Source: Tiliqua scincoides (taxonomy: Eukaryota > Chordata > Lepidosauria > Squamata > Scincidae). From it: 64,000 nucleotides of DNA. This document shows, piece after piece, positions 44,223 through 64,000 of the stretch; position 1 is the stretch's first letter, and every line of letters begins with the position of its first letter. The notes beneath the pieces are model-generated. The model saw only the letters and a list, made by a program, of their open reading frames with translations. It made no database searches and was not told the origin of the DNA. Position numbers and translations under genes: made by a program. The stretch spans positions 224,772,604 through 224,836,603 of the forward strand of contig NC_089823.1 in the NCBI RefSeq assembly GCF_035046505.1. The letters run 5' to 3'.

Positions 44223-47200
44223 TTAGAAGCACTTCCTGTGTACTATATTGGGCCCAACTTCAGCATATTCTTCCTTGGAAATCCACATCTCCTGAAAGGC
44301 AGAGAGAGAAGAAAGAATAGACCCTCCCATCCAAACAGAATACTTCCTGTCAGGGGGTGCTGTGACAAGCACTTCAGTATCTTTGGGAGCCATTCGAATC
44401 AACTCCTTCGTCAAACGTTCAGCAATGCCAGGGAAGAGACTGGATCCACCAGAAAGGAGTACATTTGCATACAAAGTGGTCCTCAGGTCAATGTCACATT
44501 TCATGATGGTGTTGAATAAAAGCTTATCAATTCCTGGGGCCTCCATGCCAACATTAGATGGACGAAAGAGGGTCTCAGGACACCGGAACAATTGGTTGTG
44601 GATTTTAATGATCTGCCCATCAGGCAACTTCCAAGTTTTCTCTATCGCAGAAGGCTTTTTGGCCATCTCCTCCTCAGGGTTCAAACACACGTAACACAAG
44701 CCCTCCTTGATGATTCGCACAATTTCCCTTTCAGCTGTGCTCACTAAGGCAATGCCGCTTTCTCTAAGGATTCTCATGAGGTAGTCTGTAAGATCTCGGC
44801 CGGCCAAGTCAAGCCGGAGAACAGCATGAGGCAAGCAATAGCCCTCAAAGATGGGGACAGTGTGGGTGACACCATCCCCAGAATCCATCACACAGCCAGT
44901 TGTGAGACCTGCAGCATAGAGTGCCAACACAGCCTGGATGGCCACATAGAGGGCTGGTACATCAAATTTTTCAAAGAGCAGTCTAGTCATTTGTTCACGA
45001 TTGGCCAGTGGGTTGAGAGGTGCCTCAGTTATCAGTGCTGGTCTTGTGCTAGAGTTCAACTTCAGTTCATTCTCATAAGTGTGCTTCCATATTTTCTCCA
45101 TGTCTGGCCAGGAAGTGACAATTCCATGTTCCACTGGGTATCTATAGGGTTTTAGTGAAAATAAAGATGATTGTGATATTGCAGTTTGTCATGCCTACAA
45201 CCTTAGTATTCCCTCTCTATACGCACAGCATTCCTAGGTGTCTCATAAACGAAATAATACTAACAGCCCAATCCAATATAAATCACCACATAGCAATGCA
45301 GCAGCATCAGTGCAGGTTATGCTGCATCCTGTGAGGGATTTTTGGCTTCTGGAGGTCTCCTCGGGGTAAGGGAACTTTTGTCCCCTTGCCCCTGGGTATG
45401 CCGCAGCAGCTGCAAACTTGGAACTGCACCTGTGATATCACTGGCATAATCCGGTGTTGATCTGTGCAGGTGGATCAGGCCCAGGAAGAGGGTTTGGATA
45501 TGGCGTGCATCAGGTCTACCAATCCCACCCCCTCCCAGGTCCAATCCACCCACCCCCACCCAATCATAGCCCTGCTCCACCCTCCCCCAGCCCCCACCCC
45601 AACATAAGGGCAATGCAACTCTGAGGTAAGAGAACAAACATTGCCTTACCTTGAGGAGGCCTCCATGACCGCACCGCCCCCCCCACTGCAGGATGCAGCA
45701 CACACCCCATTGGCATAGCTATGCCAGTGCTGAAAAGTTGGTTAGGATTGTGCCCTAAATCTTATTGAATTCAGTGAGACTTACTTCTGAGTAAACCAGT
45801 TTAGCATTGCACTGCATGAGAGTCTGCACACTTACAAATCTGCAACTCCCAGGTTTCTTTCTGGGGTAGCTGTCATGGAGAAGCCTATTTAATTTGTAGT
45901 ATAGATGTGTACAGAATTATACATTTTTCTGGGGAGTAGGTACTGTGCTTCACAATGGAGGCCACCCTCGGTCCTTGCACTATCACTTTAAAACATCCTA
46001 CACGGTAATCAGACAAGCTGGTTTCAGTTAATGTACTTCTTTGCAATGAGTTTAACCCATTTCTACACAGCCCACAGGTGTATACAATTGATCCTTGTTG
46101 CATATATGCAACATTGGGCAGAAATGGCTTGAGCTAGGGGTGAACAGGTCAGTGTGAACTGAATGTACTGAAAAGTGTAGCAGAATGCTCCAGAGATTAT
46201 TGTCAGTCCTTTAGCAACAGTTTTTCAGCTCTTCCCTCTACTCATCTCCCTGCAACTCACATTTTAATACTAATTAAAAGCATTCACTTGGGAGTTAGTC
46301 TCATAACTTTCTGTGGACTTAATTTCTAAACAAGCATACTTAGATGACAGCATATGGTCTGAATCCTATCGGAAGAAGTCCTACTGGTACCTGTGGAATC
46401 TCCACATGGTGGACCCACTCTAGGGGAGTTGGTAGGACTTAATGGATTTTTAATTAGTCTTAGGGCACAATCCTAATGAGATCTACTCAGAAGTAAGTCC
46501 TATCTTGTTCAATGGGTCTTACTCTCAGGAAAGTGTGGTTAGGATTGCAGCCATAGTTACATTATTATTAACAGTATTTATATACCGATTTTCAACTAAA
46601 AGTTCACAAAGTGGTTTACAGAGAAAAATCAAATAACTAAATAGCTCCCTGTCCCAAAAGGGCTCACAATCTAAAAAAATGCAAAGGAATACCAGCAGGC
46701 AGCCACTAGAACAGACAGTGCTGGGGTGAGGTGGGCCAGTTACTCTCCCCCTGCTAAAAAAAGGAGCACCCACTTGAAAAAGTGCCTCTTACCCAATTAG
46801 CAGGGGTTTGACCTATTGTCTTCATAGGACAACTATCAGAATTGGGATTGGGGCCTACATGTTTGTGAGAATCAAACTCAAGATGTGCCTCTTAATTCAG
46901 CCCTGGACTGTTTTAGGTTTTGTTAACTTGGAAGCTGACTTCACAGTCTCCTATATGTGGAAAGAGAATCTCATCCAATGGATACTTGGGCAATGATAGA
47001 GAATGTACCTTTTGGCAAAAAGGCCAATATACATTTCTGTTTCACTGGGGAAGAGGTTGTGATCAGTTATACTGAAGTAACAGCCATCTGACCCGCTTTA
47101 CCTCTATTTTATTTTAAAGGGGAGACTCAGTATTTGAAATTGTGGGATGTTCAGATAGTCCTGGTTTCAAGGACGAAGACATTTTTCTGGATGCTTCAGC

Positions 47201-48548
47201 TTATGCCAGTCCATATAGCTAATTGGAATGGATATGTGATCTGTGTAGAGCACACAGTATGTTTTTCCCATGATACCAGCTGGGTTCTTGGAACTTGCAA
47301 TCAGGCACTAAAATGGATGAGTTGTTGCCAGGCCCATGAGCATAGGGTGAATTTGCTGACCTTACTAACACATGCATACTAACTAATCATACTAACATGC
47401 AAGACCAGTTTTGAAGGGTTGTTATCCCATTCTTATTCCAACCAAGCATAGCTCTTTTTTTGCTTTTGTATTTTGTTTCCATCATTTTCCCTTAATCTGC
47501 AGCTTGGCCCAGTTCAAATCTATGTGTGTTTTCATCATGATGTTCCCTTAAAGAAGAAATAACTGTTTGAAACCCAACTGTTGTCTCAGTTCTTGCATTT
47601 TCATGAGCAAGATTAGTTTTTGAAATCCAAAGCAGATTTAGAAAAATGTCTCCGGTTCCTAAATACCAGCCTCAAGTGTTTACATTCTTGGGATTTTTCC
47701 AGCCCTGTACCTACGGTCCGTTAGGGAGACCAAACTCATGCTCTGCTGTATCTCATGCATAGTTCCTGGTCACCACCTGCACCTAGACACTACTGTCACC
47801 TGTTTTTATATGTGCTGCATATCTCAGTATGCATATATGGTGGCTATGACAGAGGCCAGCAGACACTAGGAACACCAAAGTTGGGTTTATTGGGCTAACA
47901 GCAGATGAGGAAATGGGTTGGTGACTGGTGAGAACCCAAGTGTGGCCTATAGGAAGTCCTACCTGTTGGACAACAGGTTTCTGTTCTATGGAAAAGTACA
48001 AGTAACTAAATATGCAGAAGAAACAGCCAATGTTCTGATTTCTCCAGTCCAAGAATCCCTCCCAGCTTACCTGTGCTTTCTGTGTTGCAGAACAATCAGA
48101 GATAACAAATAAACACATTTACTGCAAATGACTTTCTTCCCTACAGTGGCACTATACATTTCACCAGCCTGGTCCGATGGACTTTTTTTGTGAGCTCACC
48201 AATCACCTCTGTCCCTCCCTTCTGTTTCACAGCCTGTTTTAGCAACTTATTCCTATTTTTCAGTGGCCAGTTTTAACTCAGTTTTCCATTTAGCCGGTTT
48301 TTATCAATTCCCCATGGTTCCTCCCAGTCCCCAGTTTCTGACCACCTGAGAGAGAGGATTCCTCGCTTGGCTTGTGCTTCATCTCCAATGTAGAAGTCCT
48401 TTTGGCCTGCACCAAGCATCACCGACTTGGCCTTGGCGCGACCTATCAAGTTGGTGAAGGTAACACGTGGTTCTTTGTCCCCAGCAACGCCAGCCTTGAG
48501 CAGACCTGAGCCATTGTCTAGCACCACAGCTGGAGGCAGCTCTCCCAT
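44223..48548 (-). CDS. ACTRT3: Actin-related protein T3 (ACTRT3), two coding exons
   Basis: An actin-fold protein of the ARPT/ARPM group, known in mammals mainly from spermatids and sperm head cytoskeleton. Exon 1 is 48346-48548 (ATG at 48548, donor CAG|GTGGTC); exon 2 is 44223-45141 (acceptor CTATAG|ATACCC, stop TAA at 44225-44223). The joined frame has 373 residues, against about 372 in human. Actin motifs seen: [13 protein letters not shown] at residues 8-20 (phosphate loop 1), [29 protein letters not shown] (phosphate loop 2), [32 protein letters not shown] (adenosine loop), [20 protein letters not shown] and the end [10 protein letters not shown]. The phosphate loop 2 is closer to true actin than the human protein as I recall it. 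The 3.2-kb intron is filled with repeats. Neighbours TERC and MYNN match human order. The start is chosen by alignment to the human N-terminus. No break is visible. Confidence 0.96.
45260..45762. repeat. Composite palindromic repeat (families C/D) in ACTRT3 intron
   Basis: Left part CAGCCCAATCC ... GCAGCAGCATCAGTGCAGG and CCTCGGGGTAAGGGAACTTT; the right part ends AAGTTGGTTAGGATTGTGCC. The left type recurs from 63625 to the window end. Confidence 0.6.
46050..46132. repeat. Short repeat, family F, in ACTRT3 intron
   Basis: AACCCATTTCTACACAGCCC ... GATCCTTGTTGCATATATGC; reverse of the copies at 2545 and 11505. Confidence 0.45.
46461..46552. repeat. Short palindromic repeat, family A, in ACTRT3 intron
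   Basis: TAGGGCACAATCCTAATGAG, TACTCAGAAGTAAGTCC, TCTTACTCTCAGGAAAGTGT, then GGTTAGGATTGCAGCC. Well-preserved with inverted ends. Confidence 0.75.
46560..46690 (-). mobile_element. LINE 3'-end-like repeat
   Basis: ATTATTAACAGTATTTATAT, CAAAGTGGTTTACAGAG and CTCCCTGTCCCAAAAGGGCT; the same text occurs inside the MITE at 10856-10985. Confidence 0.55.
46691..48345. other. ACTRT3 intron, unique part
   Basis: No further repeat or gene recognised between the intronic repeats and exon 1. The frames at 46.8-48.1 kb on either strand are short and lack domains. Confidence 0.35.
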
Positions 48549-48601
48549 TCCTGAGTGATGGTTCTGTTCCTGCTCAGGACACTTGACCCTCAGTGGGCCA
48601 G

Positions 48602-48612
48602 GCTTATATTAG
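48602..48612 (-). promoter_or_regulatory. TATA-like box upstream of ACTRT3
   Basis: The minus strand reads TAATATAAGC about 55-65 nt before the ATG. Placement would give a short 5' leader. Weak evidence: motif only. Confidence 0.4.
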
Positions 48613-49070
48613 GGTGCCAGGGTTACAGTCTTCCCAGACATGTGCTGCTAGCTCTATTGTGACTCCGCATGTTGCTATGATACCTTCTCATCCAGCTTTG
48701 CATGTTTATCTGAATTGGAGACAGTGAATGCAAATGTCTACTTTCTTTGCTGCATCACCAAGTTCATCTTCCAGGCTTCAAGAATCATAAGACCATGGCT
48801 GCCTGTCCCCTCTGCTTTGCTAGGGAATGAATTGTTTGGAAAAAGACTCCTTTGTCTTAACTTTGCCCACCCTACAAAGAAGATCTTCAAACAATACTGT
48901 GGTGGTTTAGCCTCCCATTTGTTTATGAGAGAAAGGAAGAACCAACACACTGTTCCAAAGAAGAGAATTTTAGGATGACAGGGCTGAGAAAGTGATCAGG
49001 TCCCAACACATGTGTCAAAAAGGGATTCACTACACTTTAATCTCACTGTAGATTCAACCATATTATCAGG
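48613..49070. other. Intergenic upstream of ACTRT3, no gene seen
   Basis: No RNA gene or repeat recognised. Confidence 0.3.
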
Positions 49071-49297
49071 CAGTGATTTTTAACCACTGTGCCTTGGCAC
49101 ACTGGTGTGCTGCAGATGGTCTGCAGGTGTGCCATGGGACTATGGGGAAGGTCATTTATTAGTAGGGCAATTGGGGGATTTGAGCCCCCTACCAGCAGCA
49201 TGGTGTGTCTTATCAATGGTCAAAAAACCAATGGTATGCCTTGACAATTTTAGTGCTTTGTCAGTGTGCCATGAGAAAAAAGGGTTGAAAATAGCTG
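49071..49297. mobile_element. hAT-type MITE
   Basis: CAGTGATTTTTAACCACTG at the left; AAAGGGTTGAAAATAGCTG at the right; inside, paired GTGTGCTGCAGATGG and GTGTGCCATGAG. Flanks TTATCAGG and TTACAGGA agree partly. Confidence 0.65.
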
Positions 49298-49523
49298 TTA
49301 CAGGACCTATGAACAGCTCTTGTAGATCCTGTTAGCTTGGGAGGCTTTTGCCTTCTCTTGCTGTGTTGTGGCAGAAGTGACACTTGTATATGTCCTTGCA
49401 AAAGGACCAGAGAGATGGAAAGTCTGCCTGCCTGGTTGTTCTGGGGGCTGATGAAATGATGCTAATATCTCTCTGATGGAAAAAGGAGCACTTTTCAACA
49501 AGTTGTTCTTGTTAGGACACCCA

Positions 49524-49614
49524 AGCTAAAATCCTATCCACACTTACCTGGGAGTAAGCCCCATTGATTACAGTGGTTCTAAACTTCTGAGTAGACCTGC
49601 ATAACATTGGGCTC
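49524..49614. repeat. Short palindromic repeat, family A
   Basis: AATCCTATCCACACTTACCT, GGGAGTAAGCCCCATTG, then CTTCTGAGTAGACCTGC. Confidence 0.75.
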
Positions 49615-49679
49615 CCAATCAGTAAGCCACAGTTAATGTACTTAATGGAGAAAAGAGAGGAAAATAGCCATGTATAGGA

Positions 49680-49752
49680 GTTTCTGTAGTGTAGTAGTTA
49701 TCACATTTACCTAACATGCGAAAGGTCCCAGATCTGAAACCGGGTAAAAACG
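49680..49752 (+). pseudogene. tRNA-Val(AAC) pseudogene
   Basis: 73 nt aligned throughout with the intact gene at 50473. The start GTTTCTGTAGTGTAGTAGTT and anticodon AAC are still readable. The 3' acceptor strand TAAAAAC no longer pairs well with GTTTCTG, and the T stem and B box are altered (CCCAGATCTGAAACCGGG region). Probably not functional. Flanks show no duplication shared with the intact gene. Confidence 0.85.
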
Positions 49753-49808
49753 TTGTGATATTTTAATGTAAAAGTACTGTAATTATTCCAGCCTATCCAG
49801 GTTTTTGG

Positions 49809-49898
49809 GAGCCCAATCTAATGCATGTCTACTCAGAAATAAGTCCCATTATAGTCAATGGGGTTTACTCCCAGGAAAGTGTGAATAGAATTGTAGTC
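49809..49898. repeat. Short palindromic repeat, family A
   Basis: GAGCCCAATCTAATGCATGT, CTACTCAGAAATAAGTCCC, GGTTTACTCCCAGGAAAGTG. Confidence 0.75.
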
Positions 49899-50472
49899 CG
49901 GAAGTCTCAACTTGTGCAGTGAGACTTATCACCAAACGTGTTTGCAGAATTGCAACCTCGTTGAGGTCTTCGTCCTGACTTCTGATTTAAACTGCCTTGT
50001 TAAAAATCTAAACAAATTTTTTTTTTAAAGCGAGAAATTTTTCCCCCTATATTTGCTTTATGATGCATAACCAAGAATGTTTGCATGAGTCAAGGCAAGC
50101 TGTAATGCAAATGTGGGTAAATGCTGCAGGTTTTCAGTGATGTCCAATTTTCAGCTCTCCCTGCAGCAGGACACTTGGATACTGTCTCATGTAGTGCATG
50201 GATGATGGTGCATGGGTGATGGTGCATGGGTAATGATAGCTGTGTGAGTTCTACAGTAGCTGCTAGAATGAAGGAAGCATATTGCCAAGCAAGGACATGC
50301 TTGGAAATTTAGTGCCAGTGTCTGCAGTTCTACGTGTCTGGGAAAGTACAAAGACTTTTTGGAAATGTTTTAGACTTGAACAGCGCATGCAATGTTTCAA
50401 CTTTTAGCTGAGAGAGAGTGCACTTCTATCCATAAACGTGTAGGACATAGTTTACAGTGATTTCTTATCGGA
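49899..50472. other. Intergenic, no gene seen
   Basis: Contains a small tandem repeat of GATGGTGCATGG at about 50200-50230. Nothing else recognised. Confidence 0.35.
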
Positions 50473-50545
50473 GTTTCCGTAGTGTAGTGGTTATCACGTT
50501 CGCCTAACACGCGAAAGGTCCCCGGTTCGAAACCGGGCGGAAACA
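50473..50545 (+). tRNA. tRNA-Val, anticodon AAC
   Basis: A valine tRNA reading GUU (and GUC after A34 to inosine). The acceptor stem GTTTCCG/CGGAAAC pairs fully, with discriminator A at 50545. The anticodon stem TTCGC/GCGAA has the loop CTAACAC; the anticodon AAC is at 50506-50508. T arm CCCGG/CCGGG with TTCGAAA. A TTTTT pol III stop lies at 50554-50558. No intron. It lies between ACTRT3 and MYNN; I recall a tRNA-Val(AAC) at the same place in human, which suggests an old position. Confidence 0.97.
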
Positions 50546-51335
50546 AGATTGTCTTTTTACATCTTGAGATCATTTATCCCAAGAGACTTTGTCTAACAAG
50601 TTCGGGATGGTTTGTGATCATGTTGATCTATCTTTTATTTAGCACAAAACTGCTGTCTGTTTATCCGGGGAAAAGGAAAAAGTTTTGGTCCTGTCTCTTT
50701 TAAATCAATTGATGTGCTTTTTGCAGTCTGTTTATAAAGGTTTTCTCTTTATATATAAAGCAGCTGGAAAATACAGGCTACAATTTCATCAGCATTGCTC
50801 AAGATGATATTTAAATGTTGTTAGATCAAGTTATGGTCCAAAACATGCGTTTTTGTATCCCATTTTTCTGCTTAGAATTGCTATTATTTAGGAGTTGAGC
50901 ACAAAAGTGATAACACAAAGTTTCAATCCTTGGGAAACTGACCACAGCCATTGTAATTAATTGTAAATATAAATGCAAATGATTGTAATTATTGTTGTCA
51001 GTAAAATAATTAATATGTTGCTAATTATGTAAAACAATTGTAAATGTAAATAATAATAAATGTAAATATAAGTGTAAAAATAATAAATGTAAATTGTTAT
51101 GTAATATTATTATATTGCTAATTATGTAAAATAAATAATAATAAATGTGAATAAATAAATTAAATGTAAATATAAATAAAAATAAATGTAAAATTATTAT
51201 TGCTAATCATGTAGAATAATCATTATTTTATATATTATTTTGGTTCAACTGCAGCATCCATTTCAGGAAGTCGAATGGAGTTCAAAACCATTGAGAGGAT
51301 GCCAGCATGCTGGTTAAGCTTTGTGGGCCTTGAGA
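50546..51335. other. AT-rich intergenic with AATAAATGTAAAT-type low-complexity repeat
   Basis: Between about 50955 and 51235 the words TAAATGTAAATA, AATAATAA and TTATTATTGCTAATTATGTA recur irregularly. Low-complexity or a decayed satellite. No gene. Confidence 0.5.
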
Positions 51336-51607
51336 AACTACATTTCCCATGATGCCCCTCACCGCATGGCGCAAGGCATTATGGGAAGCGTAGTTTATTT
51401 TGGTCTTGGGACACGGAGAAAACGCAGCCCCGCTCTTTTTCCCAGCCGATCCTACCCCACCCTTTAGTTGCCGGACTGTACTGAGAACGGAAGTGAGACT
51501 GCAGCCACGGCCGGCCCTCCGAGGAAGCAGCGGTTGGCAACGTCATCACAAGATGGCGGTCTGAGGGGAGGCAGGCTCCGTGTGTCCCCCACCCCGCCCC
51601 CTTCCAG
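51336..51607 (+). promoter_or_regulatory. MYNN promoter and probable non-coding exon 1
   Basis: Two ZNF143/Staf-type sites face each other: ACTACATTTCCCATGATG on the plus strand (51336-51356) and its near inverted copy (51375-51395, minus strand ACTACGCTTCCCATAATG). Then an ETS-like CGGAAGTGA (about 51488) and a YY1-type AAGATGGCGG (about 51551) in a CpG-rich zone. Such a set is typical of TATA-less housekeeping promoters. A possible first donor is CCAG|GTGTG at 51607/51608; this splice is a guess. Confidence 0.65.
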
Positions 51608-51774
51608 GTGTGTTCGTCCGCCGGACGGAGGGGGGGAAGGGACGGCTGACTGGGCGGGGGGGCGCATGAGGTGGAGGGACCTCGGGAAGGGACTGAGCCA
51701 GGGGGACAGGGCACCAGCGGGCTGCGTGTGTGTGCAGGGCTGAGCCAGTGGCTGTGGAGGGGGCTTGCCACGGA

Positions 51775-52312
51775 GTCCAGTTCTTTGGTCTGTGGAACTC
51801 CCTGCCACATGAGGTGGTCCGGCCTGGTGCCTTGGGATGGGTAGAGTGGATGTTCTTCTCCCTCTCACTCAACACCAGAACCAGGGGGCAGCCACTCAAC
51901 CTGGGTGGTGGGAGAGTCAGGACAGGCGAAAGGAAATATTTCTCTACCCAGTGTGTACTTTAACAATTGAGCTATAGGAAGTATTTACCCAGTGTGTAAT
52001 TAGTCTGTGGAACTCCTTGCCACAGGATGTGTGGTGATGGCATCTGGCCAGGATGCCTTGAAAAGGAAGTTGGACAGATTTATGGAGAAAAACTCTATCA
52101 CAGCTTACAAGCCCTGATGGGTATGTGCAACCTCCTGGTTTTAGAAGTCGGCTACCTCAGAATGCCAGATGCAAGGGAAGGCACCAGGATGCAGGTCTCC
52201 TGTTTTCTTTTGTGCTCCTGGAGGCATTTGGTGGACCACTGTGAGATACAGGAAGCTGGACTAGATGGGCCTTTGGCCTGATCCAGTGGGGCTCTTCTTA
52301 TGTTCTTACGGT
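51775..52312 (+). mobile_element. CR1 LINE, rearranged 3' fragment in MYNN intron 1
   Basis: CR1 C-terminal and tail text in an odd order: GTCTGTGGAACTCCCTGCCA comes first, then AACACCAGAACCAGGGGGCA and GGAAATATTTCTCTACCCAG, then a second GTCTGTGGAACTCCTTGCCA. The tail ends CCAGTGGGGCTCTTCTTATG. The WNSLP region is thus present twice, so two fragments or an internal rearrangement. Confidence 0.8.
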
Positions 52313-52521
52313 TAGATTTGTGGGAAGATCAGACAGAGCCTGACCTTTGCTGGCCACTAACTCCTTAACGATAGGACTCCCTGTTGTGTTCAGACCAGTT
52401 TCTCTCCCATATACTATACAACTGCAGTCCACAACACTTTTCTTAGGGAGAGCATCTCACTGAACCCAATGGAGTTTACTTCTGAGTAATGTCTTTTGGG
52501 CATGCATGCTGAACACTAGAT

Positions 52522-52849
52522 CAAGGGTCACCAAACCCCGGCCCGGGGGCCAGATGTGATCCGCAGTGAGCCTCTATCCGGCCCGCGGCCAGCTTCTTGT
52601 CCCCTGAAAGCCACTTGCCCACTCGACTGAACATGACCAGAGCTGTGCTCTGATTGCATCTGGAGGGTGTTCTGAGGGCCTGAGAGGCTGAGTGAATGAG
52701 CCCACACATTCATTCATTCATTCATTCATTCATCTAAGTTCCCTCTCTAATTTATTTATTTAAATTTTATATTTAAATTTTCTTCCAGCCCTCAGCACTG
52801 CACCAGATATTTCATGCGGCCCTCTGGCCAAAAAGTTTGGAGACCCCTG
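52522..52849. mobile_element. hAT-type element with perfect target duplication
   Basis: CAAGGGTCACCAAACCCCGG at the left and AAGTTTGGAGACCCCTG at the right. Flanked by identical CACTAGAT (52514-52521 and 52850-52857). A CATT microsatellite lies inside at about 52709-52732. Related to the element at 42026. Confidence 0.9.
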
Positions 52850-53393
52850 CACTAGATGATACACTCAGTGCAACTATGTACATGTTTCCCCAAGAGTAAG
52901 CCGCCGCCACCCCCCCCCCCCGTTCAGTGTGGTTTACTCATCTGTAAATTTATATGATGACTGGAATGTGCTCTCACATCATAAGGAGGGTCTTGATTTG
53001 CCCTTATTTCAGCACTGAGATAAGTGATTGTGTAAGCAGGATTATTAGCCTTAGTAGTTGGTGTGCATGGTACTCCAAGAAGAATAGGGATCTGTGAATG
53101 ATCCTAATACTATTAGTGCTTTGCTGAAACACTTTGTACATTGTTTGTGTACATATAGGTTGTTAGCTGGGGTTGTTTTATGTATAACAAAATGTACATG
53201 CAGAAGATACTTCCATGTAGAAAATGGCATGTATATAGCCCATTATGTGTTCTACATATAGTGCACCCATCTGTGTTGAGATTTTTCACTACATTTGGCA
53301 GGCATCATGTGTATATTTTGTACAGCACCTGGCACTAAACATGTTCCTTTGCCATCTTAGGCCAAACAGAGAAGCTGTCATCCAGTACCCAAA

Positions 53394-63327
<9,934 letters not shown>

Positions 63328-63560
63328 CCTCCTGTGTGTGGTGAAACTCTGGCAGCAAGAGTGTCTTGGGTAAAGTGAACCTGATTATGGATGCTGTTGT
63401 AGAGCTGGACTTCATCTTCGTTTCAAGTAGAAACACTTGGTAATGCACAAACATTGTGAAGGGCAGTTTCTCTTTCTTACATTTTGTTAATCTAGAGCAA
63501 AGTTATGTGACTTGGTTTTAAAAAACAAAGAAAATAAATCAAGGTATAGTTTTTGCATTT
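63328..63560 (+). terminator. MYNN 3' untranslated region and poly(A) signal
   Basis: AATAAA at 63533-63538, about 206 nt after the stop codon. Other sites further right could be used. Confidence 0.6.
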
Positions 63561-63624
63561 TCTAGGTGACAGAATAATTTGAGTGTGATTTCCTTTCATT
63601 ACATCTGCCTTAAGACTTCTTGTA

Positions 63625-64000
63625 GCCCAACCCTATCCCACCTCCCCCACGCCGATGCAGCAGCACCAGCGAGGGCACCGCTGCATCCTATGGGGATTAT
63701 TGGGACTCTGGCGCGTTCCTTGGGGTAAGGGTTCATTTGTTCCTTTGCCCCAGGGTAAGCCACAGCAATGGGTCTACTCAGACCTGTGCCTGCTAAATCG
63801 CTGGTGCAAGTGAGAGTGTCATGGATTTTGCCCAGGAAGGGAATAGAATACAGTGTGCACTGCTGCTGCCAATCCTGCCCCCTCCCAGATCCAATTTACC
63901 CACCCTATTACACCCCTCTCCCAGCCCCTCGCTGTCCCGTTTGGAACTTACCTGCTCTGGCATGCATCAAAGCCTGCACTAGTGGTGGCGGGACAGCACA
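63625..64000. repeat. Family D repeat, runs off the window end
   Basis: AGCCCAACCCTATCCCACCT, GATGCAGCAGCACCAGCGAG, TTCCTTGGGGTAAGGG and a C-rich right part. Related to the left part of the composite repeat at 45260. Confidence 0.6.

Noticed and set aside
49680-49752. Functional second tRNA-Val(AAC)
   Set aside because: Acceptor and T-arm pairing and the B box are damaged, so it is called a pseudogene.

Overview
The window is vertebrate nuclear DNA, almost certainly from a squamate reptile. Spliced GT-AG genes sit in a background of CR1 and L2/L3-like LINEs, many hAT-type non-autonomous transposons, and short palindromic repeats of a kind common in lizards. No bacterial, viral or organellar gene organisation is present. 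The species cannot be fixed from the sequence alone.

The right half holds a block that I recall as conserved in human 3q26.2. In order it contains: the telomerase RNA gene TERC (minus, about 36.3-36.7 kb); the actin-related gene ACTRT3 (minus, two coding exons, 48.5 to 44.2 kb); a tRNA-Val(AAC) gene (plus, 50.5 kb) with a decayed tRNA-Val copy 0.8 kb before it; and the BTB/zinc-finger gene MYNN (plus, promoter near 51.3-51.6 kb, seven coding exons from 53.4 to 63.3 kb, stop and poly(A) signal inside the window). TERC was found by structure: CCAAT, GC and TATA boxes, the CUAACCCUAA template, a fully pairing pseudoknot, the CR4/5 P6.1 hairpin, an H box, a CAB box and a terminal ACA in the correct order. 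ACTRT3 and MYNN both read through without a break at near-human length (373 and 613 residues).

The left part (1-36 kb) has no protein gene that I can support. It carries one intact-looking tRNA-Val(CAC) gene (2.9 kb, minus), GC-rich stretches at 0-0.4 and 5.7-7.8 kb, trinucleotide arrays set in a complex repeat (6.7-8.2 kb), and many mobile elements. The most notable is a 3.6-kb LINE at 17.56-21.17 kb with an open endonuclease/reverse-transcriptase frame. Its 5' part is inverted against its 3' end and the whole is flanked by a 10-bp target duplication, the signature of twin priming. A CR1 copy at 37.6-41.8 kb is split by a 1.06-kb hAT element. A solo LTR (42.74-43.31 kb) sits inside an older palindromic repeat. 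A 1-kb 5'-truncated LINE lies in a MYNN intron between 14-bp target duplications.

The host genes are functionally unrelated but share a neighbourhood: TERC supplies the telomerase template, ACTRT3 is an actin-like protein known mainly from testis, MYNN is a BTB zinc-finger transcription factor, and the tRNA genes decode valine. Most of the space between them was made by transposon insertion.
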